DNA of 64,000 bases from Oxytricha trifallax (lineage: Eukaryota; Ciliophora; Spirotrichea; Sporadotrichida; Oxytrichidae): the NCBI GenBank assembly GCA_000711775.1, contig ARYC01018531.1:1-64000 (forward strand), read 5' to 3'. Position 1 is the first letter of the stretch. Each line of letters opens with the position of its first letter. Made by a program: the position numbers and the translations under genes. Below the pieces are notes generated by a model that made no database searches, was not told the origin of the DNA, and saw only the letters and a program-made list of their open reading frames with translations. Of this stretch, positions 1-11,039 are shown one piece after another.

Positions 1-165
1 GGCCTGTTTGTACCATTAGAATAAGCTTTTTGTGCTTGAGTTAATTATGCGACCATTTATTGAGGGTCTTAATAAGTGAAATAGTTCAGTTCTTTTGTTT
101 TCATAATTCTCTCAAAAGACTTTTCGGCTTGCTAAAATACAGTCGTTTTCTTGCTTTATAAATCT
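1..165 (-). CDS. Coding fragment (MDS) running off the left edge, unidentified
   Basis: The minus strand is open in the ciliate code from about 165 down to base 1 and has clear coding character, with residues such as FERIMKTKELNYFTYQDPQQ and TAA/TAG read as Gln. Charged and aromatic residues are mixed as in a folded or coiled protein, unlike the surrounding AT-rich DNA. No start or stop is visible, so this is an internal or terminal MDS of a gene continuing beyond the window. I do not recognise the family. It may belong to the minus-strand gene at 1257-2335, but no pointer linking them was found. Confidence 0.5.
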
Positions 166-373
166 AAAGCTATTTGCTTTAGACTTTACTTTTCAAAAAC
201 AAATTTCTTCATGTTTTAAATTACTATAATTACCTTAATTACTGAAACTTAATATCTCTATTAATTTTTAAGCACAAATAACTATCTTTACATTTAGTGT
301 TTATTAGTTTATATATCTCATCAGGTTAAGTAGTTATTAAATAAATGAAACTTTTGTATAAATAAATACAAGA

Positions 374-490
374 ATGTTTCACTTTAGAATTAAATCAGTA
401 TTATTGTTTGTTTTACTTGCTGCTCTCAGCTTTCCATATGAATTTGGAGTGTGTATGGGTTCTAGAAGTACAAGACTCCTCTTTAATGAA
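374..490 (+). CDS. Possible first MDS of a secreted protein (signal peptide)
   Basis: An ATG at 374 opens a frame that starts with a basic stretch and a strongly hydrophobic core (VLLFVLLAALSF), then YEFGVCMGSRSTRLL, and reaches TGA near 490. The first 25 residues have the shape of an N-terminal signal peptide. The frame is short, so the rest would have to lie in further MDSs; none could be assigned. It could also be chance in AT-rich DNA, although the Leu/Val/Ala core is richer in GC codons than its surroundings. Confidence 0.35.
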
Positions 491-1130
491 TGATTGGTTC
501 CTTATTAGTTTTAATCACTCAGAAATTCTTTTAAATTTTTCTAAAATAGCAAACTTGTGCCATTCTTTTTCATTTTCTAGATACTATTCAGGTAATTTTT
601 CTCATGCTAATTCACAAAATTTTTGAAGTACTACTATCAAAATATGATTGATTTAAGGATAATTTAAATAATAGCCTATTAGTTGCTCTCTTAATCAGTG
701 TAACTAACAATCAAAAATTATAAATTATTATTTCCCTGTAATAGTTAGTATTAAGTTATCGATATATATTCTTACATTATTACTATTTATTCAAAAATTT
801 AGACTCAATAAAGATCTAGAGTTATTTCTTGTTCTACTTTATTTAATTTATTTACAATATTAACTAAACGAATATGAAAATACTAATTAACCTTTAGATA
901 TAAAAAAATTATGCTACAAATTGTTTTATCCTCTTTTTGAAGGACTTATAAATTTTTATATAAATATTGATTGGCTTACTTTCTATCAATAAATTTTAGT
1001 TAATTAATTTCTCCAAACTTTTCCTACTAAATTTAATTTTTTAATAATTATTCACAGATACTCTTTCAGTAAAAGTCCCTTAACTATATAAAGTTTATTT
1101 GCTTCTAGCAGAATTTATAGTTTGCCATTC
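491..1130. other. AT-rich stretch, no clear gene
   Basis: No convincing conserved coding. The minus strand has open runs (for example the region around 1000-1140 downstream of the gene at 1257), but in DNA this AT-rich, with TGA the only stop, long open runs arise by chance. It could hold IES sequence and the 3' end of the minus-strand gene to its right. Confidence 0.4.
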
Positions 1131-1256
1131 GTACTTAGTCTCTGATTCATTTCTGTTTTATCTTGATTCTGGATCTGAATCTTGATCTCCCTCGTCCTTG
1201 AATATTGTAATATCTGCTTACTTCACGATATGTGTAAATTAATCTAAATGATATGA

Positions 1257-2335
1257 TCATTTTACATAAATATGTTAATTCTTTGGCTTCTTCAAGGGAC
1301 TATTTGGAAAATCTGAATTTAACTGTTTAATCGCTATAATTTTCTCAATTTCATTATCAATGCTCTATTTTAAGTAGTCCTTTGATTCTATATTGTGAGA
1401 AATTTGATAATCATCTACCTATTCTTTTATAACTTTCAATTTTTCAAAGTGAATTTATGTAGAATCTAGTTTTTCTTTTAGCATTTTATAGCACTAACTA
1501 TCTTGATATTACTATCTTGTTAGCTTATTCGTTTTGTTAAGGATTACGTTAGAGACAAATGGGTTTGTTCGTTTACCAGACTAATTCGATTTAAATTTAT
1601 TGTATTCAAGGAGAATTTAAGTTTCCTTTTTTGAGTTGTCAAGAGTTTTTAGGAGAAAACTCTAAGATAGACTTCTTTAAATATTTGAATTTTGATTTTG
1701 GGTCTGGTTCATTTCTTCGAGTTTTATTGACTGAGTGTTAGTTCAGTTTAGGTTTTCCTGATAAATTTTACTGATAATTGTTTTATGCTTATAATTTGTT
1801 TACCAATCAGAAGTGTTCTTGCTTTAATTTAAGAGACTTGTCATAGTTCTTGTAAACCTTTTTTCAGGGGTTTGATTTTTATTTAGAAGTGATTCTTGAA
1901 ATATTTTACGATAATTAACATGATCCACTTCTTTAATTAAATTTTGGCTTTAGGTTCCTTGTAATTTCCGAGGGTTCAAGTTGACATAGCTCTTAATTGC
2001 ATCTAAATAATTATTAGATTCCTTTTCCTATAGTATTTTTGAGTCTATTCCTTACCCCAAAATCCCTTATCCCGAGTCCACACCAATATTATACTCTTCA
2101 TCTTGCATAAATTAATCCAAACTCCTATCTATGTACCTATCTATATTTTTCAAAATATTTTATTGAATCTCTTCCCTCTCATTTTTCTTTTCTTATTACT
2201 ATGACTTCATTTCTTGGCCATCTCTCAAAAACATCCAATTTATGTTCTTTAAGGAATTTGTCCTTCTAAATTCTTTTTCTTGATGTTTTTAAAGATAAGT
2301 TTTCAAAGTATTATTTTTATTACGTTTTTACTTCA
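1257..2335 (-). CDS. Unidentified hydrophilic protein, minus strand, one in-frame TGA
   Basis: Starting at an ATG at 2335 (opening MKQKRNKNNTLKTYLQ), the frame stays in coding-like composition to a TGA at 1257-1259, about 360 codons, with many TAA/TAG codons at Gln positions. The protein is Lys/Glu/Asn/Gln-rich with likely coiled-coil segments (KKNEREEIQQNILKNIDRY; FEKLKVIKEQVDDYQ). One TGA interrupts the frame at 1743-1745; coding character continues in the same frame on both sides, so either a small IES or intron spans it or this copy is damaged. Beyond the terminal TGA a minus-strand acidic segment (DEGDQDSDPESRQNRNESE, about 1140-1205) may be the next exon across a GT...AG intron near 1210-1265. 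No family recognised. Confidence 0.5.
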
Positions 2336-2415
2336 TAGGACTAAGAATTTATGTACTTTTTTACTATTGATTAATGTCACTTTAAATAGTATTGATTTGT
2401 AAAGAATTAAATAAT

Positions 2416-2836
2416 ATTGTAGAAATACATTTGAATTTGGAAAATTAATTTTAATTTAATATATAATAATACAAAATCGTGGCAGTTTAAGTTGGCCAAC
2501 TTAAACGATCTAGGGCTCATTCGATACAGAATTCAAAATTAGCTGGACTTTACTATGGGCGGTACTATTTTATCGCATCCCCAGAGCGAGATAACTCGTC
2601 TTTAATGTGAGGGTATAATTTAATGAATTTATGGATGAGTTTAATTAAAGTCGAGTTATCTCGCTCTGGGGATGCGAATAAAATAGTACCGCCAATAGTA
2701 AAGTCCAGCTAATTTTGAATTCTCTATCGAATGAGCCCTAGATTCGTTTAAATTGGCCAACTTAAACTGCCACGATTTTGTATTACTATATATTTAATTA
2801 AAATTAATTTTCCAAATTCAAATGTATTTCTACAAT
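2416..2836. repeat. Foldback (MITE-like) element, about 420 bp
   Basis: Two arms of roughly 180 bases are inverted copies of each other, starting ATTGTAGAAATACATTTG and ending with its reverse complement, with a loop at about 2606-2640. The inner arm ends are GC-richer (ATCCCCAGAGCGAGATAACT and its complement). The parts between 'GGGCTCATTC' and 'AGCTGGACTTTA' resemble a shorter palindrome at 15265-15430, so the two look like members of one family. No ORF, hence non-autonomous or an eliminated palindrome. Confidence 0.85.
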
Positions 2837-2839
2837 AAT

Positions 2840-3309
2840 AAAATAAAGTGTTGATTTCTTTTTATGAAAGATTGTCCGTTCCATTAGCACTAAAAACTGG
2901 ATTATTTTCATGTTTATTTATGTTAAAGTATTGTGTTTTGTAACCTGATATAGCGAGTTAAGAAGTTTTATCATCTTTTATGTTTTATTGAGTTTAACTT
3001 TCCTCTTAAGAGTCATTAATTAAGTTGAAATATCTCTAGGTATGATTGTAGTTATTATTAAATTAATAATCAAAATTGGTAACTTAATTTATATATATTG
3101 TTAAATTTAAATTTGAATATAACATTTAAGCTCGAAATACTAGTCGTATTTCTCGAAGTTAATGAATTTCCAAAAGTTTCTTTAATTTTACTAATATTCA
3201 TTCTTTTAAAGATAGTTTTAGCAGTTGTAGACTTATTGGAGCCACTAGCTATAAATGGGAGATGAGTTTAAAGTTTCAGTTATTGGATGTCTTCTCCAGG
3301 GGAGGGACA
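2840..3309 (-). CDS. Weak minus-strand open frame upstream of the foldback
   Basis: From an ATG at 3309 (MSLPWRRHPITETLNSSPIY) the minus strand is open for about 155 codons up to the edge of the foldback. The first 30 residues look plausible as coding; the rest is Ile/Asn/Lys-rich as expected of AT-rich non-coding DNA. It could be a 5' part of the gene at 1257-2335 with the foldback inserted between, or chance. Confidence 0.25.
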
Positions 3310-3500
3310 TAAATTATAATGGGTTTTAGGTGTATAATTAGAGATTTTATTCATTTATTTATTTTAATTAAATTTTTGTTAAAAAATGAGATAATAATAT
3401 ATTGAGACTTATTTTTAATGTTTGATTATAATGGGTTGCATTAAAGCATCGTACTTTTACATTATAAATAATTATTAATACTAAATTATTGCGCAAAAGA

Positions 3501-4348
3501 ATGGAAGAAATTTAAAAGTCTAAATAGCATACAAAAAAGACAAGAAGCTCCTCAAGATCTAAAAAGCTTTCTTCTGCCATGAGAGTGGTTGATGATGAAA
3601 CTCGAAGAATTATCCAATAGAATAGGATATTGTACTGTTTTAATTTTTTTATTTTTCTCAATTTCACTTTAAATTTTGAGCTTACTCTAAGATTAGCAAA
3701 ATATTTTTACTTTGTTAATAGATGCTCTGGAGGCAGATAATTTATTCGAAAATCTCAGAGAGGAGGAAGACGAGCAAGCTCTAGACGATGAGATGTGGGA
3801 CGATTACGCAGGGGGTTCCGGGTCAGATCAAGAAGAAAACAGTATATTCTAAAACAACTCCTCTACAAACACTGGGAAATCAAAAAAGGGAAGAAAAGAT
3901 GCAGTTGGGGGAACAAGTAATCAGAGAAAAACTAGGTCTCAGGGATAGGATATATCCAAAAGTTTGTTACAATAAGCCAGGATGGCATCATCTAATATAT
4001 CTAAAGAGAATATTGGGAAGAAAGGGTAGAGAGGCAAAATTGATTTGGCCAAAGTGTTTTACTAGGAGTTTTATGTCAATGAATAGTTCATGAATTTTCC
4101 CAATTATCTCTCTGTAGCTGCGAAGCCAAGTAAATTCATTTGAATCACCCATGGATTGATATAAAACTAAAAACTCAATTCAATATGCAATTAATTTGAA
4201 AAAAATAAGTAAATTTCCGAGAAGATTTTTCTGTTCAGTTTGCGGGTATAACTCAAAATATCAATGCACAAGATGTGGATTGAGATATTGCACTATGAAA
4301 TGTGGAGAGACTCACAGAGAAACAAGATGTATTAAATTTGCAGAATGA
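3501..4348 (+). CDS. ZNHIT1: ZNHIT1/Vps71-like HIT zinc-finger protein
   Basis: ZNHIT1 (yeast Vps71) is a subunit of the SWR1/SRCAP chromatin-remodelling complex, which exchanges H2A for H2A.Z in the nucleus. The ATG at 3501 starts a basic N-terminus ending in RRIIQQNR, then a GT...AG intron (3637-3721) leads into ALEADNLFEN, matching the family's conserved ALENDN region. The C-terminus carries the HIT zinc finger: FFCSVCGYNSKYQCTRC, GLRYC, and CGETHRETRCIKF just before the TGA at 4346-4348. The conserved approach sequence (NYLSVAAKPSKFPRR) is split by a 79-bp IES whose removal through an 8-bp pointer restores the frame. TAA and TAG occur within conserved parts, fixing the genetic code. Intron and finger match the family closely; this is the surest gene in the window. 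Confidence 0.93.
4129..4207 (+). other. IES in ZNHIT1, pointer AGTAAATT
   Basis: The 8-base direct repeat AGTAAATT lies at 4129-4136 and 4208-4215. The 79 bases between first bases of the two copies are AT-rich and, read through, would bring a TGA directly after the first pointer. Removing them and keeping one pointer joins ...AAKPSKF to PRRFFCSVC in frame, exactly as ZNHIT1 homologues require. Confidence 0.9.
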
Positions 4349-4566
4349 ATTCATTCTTAATATATCCCTATGTAAATTAATTTTCTAAATTCCTTTATTC
4401 CAATAGATATTCATATCATTAAGTAATTATTGAAAAAGCAATAATAAGTTTTATTGAAATATAAATTAGTTAGAATCACCACATAAAAACATTTGACTGC
4501 TTTGATTTAGTATATACTTCATGTTTTTCAACCATTTAATTTCTCCTGATTATCAAATCTACATCA

Positions 4567-5954
4567 TCAGTTACTGCCATACATTTAAAAATCAGCTTTT
4601 CTTTCCTCTTCTGAAGGGATTGCTAAATCTTTGTCATATCTACTGGGTAATTTAAATTCCTAAAAAACAATGATAAAACTAAAATTATACTAGAAATGTA
4701 TAATCTTAATAACAATAATTGACTTCTAATTCATGTAAATTATTACATATCTCAATTAACATTAGCAAATGCTTAATTTTATTAATATTGCTGTGTTTAA
4801 GCAAATTCTCTTTTGCTATAATTTCCTTTTCCTCTTTGGTCTTTTTAATTAAATATAGGTCATTAGAGGGGACATCTGCATATTCTGGAGGTGGTTTAAC
4901 TTATGTAACATCGAAATATTACAAATCTATCACAAGCTTTAAATTTCAATAAAAATTAAATTAAGTTTTAAATTTTTTAAATGATTTAGGACAAAAATTA
5001 CATTTATCATAAAAATTTAATATTTAGATATGCTTTCTCAAAGTATTGTGTATTTATGCATCCAGAAAAGCTTCAAAGAGTTTGTCTATATCATAGTCAT
5101 CAATATATAAATAAATTATTAAAGTGAATTTATAAATTGATTTTATATAAAAATCAGCTATATTTATGCATACATGCAACTATTATAGCGCTTCAAATTT
5201 AGTCAAGAGCTTAATAATGAAGCTTGGATCTTATTTATAATTTAAGCAATGATAAATTGTAAAGTTATATAAAATATATAAAATACAGTTAATCTTAAAT
5301 TTTAAATTATCTTAACAAAGCTAAGTCTATTTAGAATCTAATTTTAAACTCCTAAGCTGTCCTGGTTTAGTTGTTACGCTTTTCAAAAGATACTCATAAT
5401 CTAATTCAAATAAAAATAAAAATTCTTATAATTCAAATCATTAATAATTACAATTTATGCCTAATATTATTTTAGAAATCTGTTGATTCTAACCGCCAAC
5501 CTTTTATTTATAACTCATTAATAAAATAATTTTATTTCAAGTGATGATAGATTTGGAAAAATAGTCAAGAAATTGATTTCTTCACAGTTATCATTTTGTT
5601 TATTATACTATTGCCAAACTTATATATTATTAATTGCAAATATTTAGTTAAACTTACCTTATAAATGTCATTTTTATAACTTTTACAATAGAACTCGTCA
5701 ATTTTATAGTCAAACACTTCCTTTTTTATCTTTAATTCATCATTAATATTCCCAACATTATTGAAGTAATCTGAATCATCACTGTTATATTCCTCAGACG
5801 AGTCCTTCTCTTCCTCACCATCTGCTTTATCTTCTTCCACTCTCTATTCTGACATTTTGAATTTACCGTTCATTACAGCGTTTAGTTGGTAGCCGCTCAT
5901 TTGAAGAATTAGGTTTTCTTTCAGGGTGGAGAATTGGTCTTCGCTGCTGCTCAT
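4567..5954 (-). CDS. Unidentified minus-strand gene in several MDSs, possibly LRR-like
   Basis: The ATG at 5954 begins MSSSEDQFSTLKENLILQ, followed by an acidic stretch (EEDKADGEEEKDSSEEY) and IKKEVFDYKIDEFYCKSY. A GT donor follows near 5655. Further coding blocks in the same orientation are at about 5480-5560 (INFLTIFPNLSSLEIKLF), 5320-5420 (DYEYLLKSVTTKPGQLRSLK), 5035-5110 (DDYDIDKLFEAFLDAQIH), 4720-4905 (KPPPEYADVPSNDLYLIKK ... LLMLIEICNNLHELEVNYC) and 4567-4660, ending IPSEEERKADFQMYG and TGA at 4567-4569. Sections such as FPNLSSLEIKL and CNNLHELEVNY have the spacing of leucine-rich repeats, like the larger LRR family further right. Blocks are separated by AT-rich IES/intron DNA; pointers were not resolved. 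Function unknown. Confidence 0.6.
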
Positions 5955-6109
5955 GCTTAAACTGCTCGAGTGCTACTCTTAAAGTGATTAATTTTTTAAA
6001 AAATTTATTTAAAAAAATACGTAAAAGAAAGGGTAGATGTATTAGGGAAAATTTTAGGGATATATAGCTTGGTTATTATAAATTTATTGATAAAAGTTAA
6101 TTAATTCTA

Positions 6110-9100
6110 TAGTTGTTGGATCTCATTCTTTTCATTTTACTTCACTGTCTCGATATTTATTTTCTACTATTCAAAATCCCATAAACCTTTAATGAAGTTT
6201 ATATGTGCTTTGATTTGTAAGGTATAGTTGGGGTCATATTGGGATTAAAAGAGAAAATGTAGTCTTTATGTGAATTTAATGAATATTTAATGAGTATTAG
6301 TTTACTTAAATCAAACGAATTTCTTTTGCTTGTCTTTGGTGTCTCTTTAATTTGCCGCCTTAAGTGGTTCAAGCACGTCGTTTAATGATTACTTAAGAGA
6401 GTGAGGAGCTCGTACTATTATCATCTCGACTAAATTTCTAATTTCTTCGCTAACATCTTCCTACTATATATGTTTCTAAGCTAACTAATTGATTATTTTT
6501 CATTCTTTGTGCCAAAGTAAGCCATACTTTCCATATCACTCTCTAAGATTATAACAGCAACTGCCCATATATCCCACTTAACTGAACCATTGGTCCACTT
6601 CTTCCTGGTTGGAAAATATCCTGGGGTACCAAGAACCTTAGATAAGGTTATATTTTCTTATCGTAATGATCTACTGAAATCGATGACAACTACTTTTAAA
6701 AGGCAAAGGTTCAACATTACATTTTCAGGCTAAATCTATGTGAACATATCCAATTTCATGCAACTCTTTGACACCCTTTATCATATCTGATAGAATATCA
6801 TTCAAATCTTTTTGGTATCTGTTGTGATATAGGTAGTCTCTAAGAGTCATTTCAAATTCCTTCAGTCAAAGAGCGATGAAACCATTACATAAAATAATAC
6901 CATCTAACTTTAGCAAGTTCTTGCAATCTCTTCTCTATGCCTCTCTGAGAACCATATATTCGTTAGCGAATTCATTTTAGTACTGCTCATTCTTAATTAG
7001 AGAGCTGAAAGGGTAAAAATTATATGCATACTCATCAATGACTATGAGCTTTACTTTGTTAGGCACGCTTATATAAAATAATTTTTAATGCAACTGCTGA
7101 TATCAACTGCATTTAATGCAGGAATATATAGCTCTCTCTTAGAATCATGCTAGAAGGAATTTCATGGAGGTTGATTCATTGTTCCAAATCATTTCTGCCT
7201 CTTGAGCTCTTCCTGCTTTTCTCTTTGAGACTCAAGAGTATTAGATTTTCACTTTGCTGTATTAGTTATTTAGTATCTGCATCTTAAATCAGGAACTCAC
7301 TAAGGTGATGCTTTTGCATTGCCTTTTAACTTTAGCTGAGTGAGAATATGACTTCATTCATGTTATGCACTAATACCTGCCATCTACTTTATCGTGCTTG
7401 AAATACACCTTAGCCTTTCCAGAATGTATCTCTTTATTATGCTTTTTCAAGCTTTATTTAGTAAAGAAAAAATTCTAGCAGTCTTGATATTAAAATATTT
7501 TTATTTTTTCCAACTGGTAGCTGTTCTTTTTTTCCTCAACATAATCAATTTAAGTTTAAACTCCTATCTCTGCGCACTCCTTCTGGTTCAAAATTTTTAT
7601 GAAAAAAACCTCTGCTTCAAACTCAAGAGCTCTTAGCTCAATCTCCCTCTGAACATAAATAATTTCAGCCATTTTAGTTTAGCCATGATTATCCTGTTCC
7701 AAGAGAGACTGCTTTACGATTTAAGTTAGCCGCCATGTTTAAATTCAAATTTAAATTTCTATTATAAAGCTCTAATAACCTCAAAAGTTATAGTTACTCG
7801 GTATCGTAGTTTTTATAGCAACAATAATGGTTGATTTTGAAATGTTTGAGATATATTTATACCTAGTTTTTAACTATAACTTTTCTAATTTCATGCTTAA
7901 TATTTGTAATTTTGGTACCAACTTAAAATAACATTCAGGTTGGTACTGGTACCATTTAGGTTTTGAACCATTTTGGAACTTTTCTATTAAACCCTCATTA
8001 GTTTAAAACTAGGTACTAATTAAGTTTTGGTTCTATTAAATTGGCACCTATTAAAATTAAACCGAATTAGTACCAGTACTAATTAAATTTAAACAAATTT
8101 TGTATACTAATATAATGGAACTAAATTGATAAAAATGGAGCTCCATCTCTGAAGTTTGTTACAGCTTCTCCAAATTTTCTCCATGTAACTTTGCAGGGTT
8201 GACCTCCTTTAAGATGCTCATATATAATTGTAAGTTTTTAAACAATAGGATCCAGACGTCTATAAGTTATAATTTGAATTTCATTAAAAGGAAGAGGAAC
8301 AAAGATGGAATCACTCAATGATCAAATTTAAAGAGTTGAGGCTCAAGAAATGATATCAAGATTCAGAAGTAAGGAAGATCTCTATCGATACCTAACTTTA
8401 CATGGTAAGATAACTTTATGACCATTAACATACTATACAGCTAGTTTATACCTTCAAATGATGGAAGGTACAAAATTTCATTCTTGAAAGCAATACTTTG
8501 TGAGGAGAAGAAAGCTTTTAAAAATAAAGAGATTAAACTCATTGAAATTTTCGAATACCCTGGGATTTCAGCTACTAATCTTTATGAGGATGCTATGAAA
8601 GATGAGGAAGTGGTTGTTTACCTTCCTACCAAGAAACAACTCTCTATTGAACAACCAGAGAGGAACTTCTTCTTTGGTTTTCTTGGTACAATAAAAGAGG
8701 AGTACCTCAGAGAAATAATTGAAGAAGCTTATAAGAAAAGATATTCTATCTCTCCTGAATAGTAGAAGAAGCAAGGGATTCAAATAAGTTCAGCTTGGCT
8801 AGAGGAACTTTAGAAACTTCTTTATCTTTCAAGTAAGCTTTGACATATGACTTTGTAGGAAAATCTGGCATTGGTATATATCTTATGAAAGAGCATGCTA
8901 AGGTTCATAGAGATAGAAAACAGCAGACAGTCCATTAAGTTAGCAAGAGACTTTATCATTAAATATAAAAACCAGAAGATATATTAATATTGAAACTGGA
9001 GAAGGCAGCAAGAGAAGAAACTTAGGGCCTATCAAGCCTTAAGAAGAAGAAAAGAAAGATAATCCTAATCCTTTTAAGGGCCCATTTAAAATGTGAACTA

Positions 9101-10986
9101 TTTCAATAATTTAAGTCTAAAATTTATTAATAAACATTCATTCTCCCCTTCCTTGCACATATCGTAGTATTATCTTTATTCACTCTCTTGCAACTACTTT
9201 GTATTAAGTCTACTGTATCGATTGGTAATTCATGAATTAGATGATACAACAGTAGCTTCTTGTTGTGAGTCTTGATTTAACTCCAGTAAAATTCAATTCC
9301 ATTAAATTATGGGCTAAAGGAACGTTGTATACAGGATTTATGTTTAACTTTTCATAAGCTTTCTTAGATTCCTTAGTCTTATTAACTGAGAGTTTGTCAA
9401 CAAACAAGATGATTTATTGATCTTTGTATTTATCTCTTAGCTAATGCAAGAACTCAATATACTACTCAAAAATCGCTTAAAAGAGCGAGGATGAATGGCA
9501 TAACTTTCTAAGCCTGAATCCTCGCTAATGCCAGGTAAAAATTGAATTGGTGACCACCTTCACCTTTTAGTCATAAACCTCTATGTTATCATACTTCTTG
9601 TACCATGACTTATTAATAAAGGTGTTGAAGGTAAACACAACTTCATCAGCATGTATGAACTTGATGTTATTATCAATAGCTCTCAGCATTTAATCAAATA
9701 TATAGTTTAATATATTACTATAAAAGGGCACTGTAAAATAAATCACTCTCTTCACTCTGTTGACAGTCTTGAAAGTTATAACATTTCGTCTATAAATATT
9801 AGCTATAGTCTAAGGAGAGATACGCATGTCAGGAAACCTGCGATGAAACATTACAGCTAGCTAGTCAAGAGGAAAGTGTGCCCAATATTTTAAAGTCTTA
9901 CAGTCAAAGAGGTAGCCAATATGGTGCTTTGAGAACTTTTATTTTCTTGCAGGATGCTTTCAAGTGCCTGAATTATAATGCTAAACAACCAACAAGCAAA
10001 GATACCTAACTGTTGAGGCACTCTTGCGTAAGAGTCTTGCTATGGCTGTATAATTCAGTACTGGTTAGTCTTAGTCTATATTAATACACGTTCCATACTT
10101 AAGCTTCAGCAGTAAATCTAAATATTACTCATCATAAATAGACCCTAAATTTCGCTAATTTCTATTTCTCATTTTGTAAATTGGCCTAATTTCACTACTA
10201 ACCAGAATAAGACCACAACTTTACCGTACAAATCAAAGCACTTATAGACCTCATTAAGGGATTTTCATGTTTGATTGTATTGCATCTATGATACCTTAAT
10301 TATGTCGAATAAAAGAATTCTCGAACTAACTCAAATCAGCCTCTTTGATTCTTGTTTAAATGTCAAAATCATTTTAAGGGAGACTTTAATCTTTTATTTC
10401 TTATTATTTTTCAGAGTTTTAAGAATCTATAGCATTCAAGTCTTGTTGTAGTTTTTCTATATCTTAATTAATTAAAGGGTTCAACATTTCATCAAAAGCT
10501 TAAATTCCTATTGGTATGAATCTATCATAGTTCATGTCGCTGTCCGAGTGATTTTATTATAAATTTAATTCATATTTTAATCCATCAAAAGGGGCATTTG
10601 TGTTGTTTTCAAAATATTTCGCTGTATTATTTACAGAGTAGGTTCTTTAAATTTTATCAATATATTCATAATCCTTCTAATCAATAGTGAAATTATAAAA
10701 AAGTTAATTAAGTGAATCAAATTGGTTTAAATATAATTAAAAATTATTAGATATGCAAATTTTACTAATCATCTTAATCATTAGGAATTTGAAATATATT
10801 TCTCTTGCTTAATTCTTTAGAATCTTCATGAAAAATATCCGCCTCAAAACCCTGATCTAAATCCTCATAATCACTTTCATAACTATATATTTTATCAATT
10901 ATTGGCTTAGCATTATTTGCTAATGGTTTCTAGCAGTCACTATAATTATAATTTAATATTTTAAATTTATAATTTAATTTATTCAT
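6110..10986 (-). CDS. Acidic Asn/Gln-rich protein gene split by a complete TBE
   Basis: Right of the transposon, the minus strand from about 10986 to 10274 is a continuous frame: possible start MNKLNYKFKILNYNYSDC, acidic region DKIYSYESDYEDLDQGFEAD, a non-coding or IES stretch near 10690-10760, then EYIDKIQRTYSVNNTAKYF, MNYDRFIPIGIQAFDEMLNP and FIRHNQGIIDAIQ. Left of it the frame resumes as QQKINIETVKQNEKNEIQQL to about 6110. The TBE (6172-10273) is flanked by ATT/ATT (AAT on this strand); deleting the element plus one copy joins the halves in frame. The true stop is unclear, since the frame stays open to about the start of the next gene (5954). Upstream, a segment at 11040-11150 (ILKIKTIEGIKYLRNKFNLL) with a donor-like GTATAA may be its previous exon, which would make this the C-terminal part of the LRR-like gene at 11040-14176. 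No known domain. Confidence 0.65.
6311..7737 (-). CDS. TBE 57 kDa zinc-finger/kinase ORF (copy 1)
   Basis: Orthologous to the ORF at 45667-47114: start codon at 7735-7737 in the shared context GCCGCCATG, stop about 6311. The kinase half is recognisable in the reverse complement, with KVLGTPGYFPTRKKWTNGS, WDIWAVAVIILE and ESMAYFGTKNEK. The role of this protein in TBE transposition or excision is not established; the family is described as carrying C2H2 zinc fingers and a kinase-like domain. The copy has diverged from copy 3 and is probably not intact in its 5' half, where the frame is hard to follow. Confidence 0.75.
8305..9096 (+). CDS. TBE 22 kDa ORF with a 36-nt intron (copy 1)
   Basis: The ATG at 8305 opens MESLNDQIQRVEAQEMISRF and KEDLYRYLTLH; a 36-nt intron (8405-8440, GTAAGA...ATACAG) leads in frame to LYLQMMEGTKISFLKAILCE. 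The next part, FKNKEIKLIEIFEYPG, VVVYLPTKKQLSIEQPERNF and LREIIEEAYKKRYSISPE, is shared with copies 2 and 3. The frame appears disturbed near 8840, after which recognisable sequence continues to a TGA at 9094-9096. The biochemical role of the 22 kDa protein is unknown. It lies convergent with the transposase (stop-to-stop gap about 40 bp). Confidence 0.8.
9138..10172 (-). CDS. TBE transposase, Tc1/mariner-type DDE (copy 1)
   Basis: Homologous along its length to the ORF at 43252-44273: start at 10172 with the same opening (MRNRN, IYDE/IYDD), a helix-turn-helix-like N-terminal half and a catalytic half resembling the DD34E triad of copy 3. The 3' end is shifted relative to copy 3, so the stop position is approximate. 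Expected role: cutting at the C4A4-headed inverted ends; in ciliates TBE transposases have been implicated in germline DNA elimination. Whether this copy is fully open was not verified codon by codon. Confidence 0.75.
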
Positions 10987-11039
10987 TGCCTCTCATATCA
11001 ATAAAATACTACATTTTATTTATACCTGACTTAAATCTT

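Larger units (their letters stand above)
6172..10273 (-). mobile_element. TBE transposon, full length (copy 1), 4102 bp
   Basis: Telomere-bearing elements are Tc1/mariner-type DNA transposons of the Oxytricha germline with about 78-bp inverted ends headed by C4A4 repeats. Here the ends are worn (CAAAATCCCATAAACC at left; CAAACATGAAAATCCC reading in from the right) but the following parts of the inverted repeat match copy 3 well. A 3-bp direct repeat ATT flanks the element. Gene order read leftwards from the right end is transposase, 22 kDa ORF (opposite strand), 57 kDa zinc-finger/kinase ORF, the same as in the copy at 43150. It sits within a host coding segment. Confidence 0.93.

Noticed and set aside
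7394-7636. Hydrophobic plus-strand ORF
   Set aside because: Antisense of the TBE 57 kDa gene (Lys/Glu-rich coding strand gives Leu/Phe on the other).
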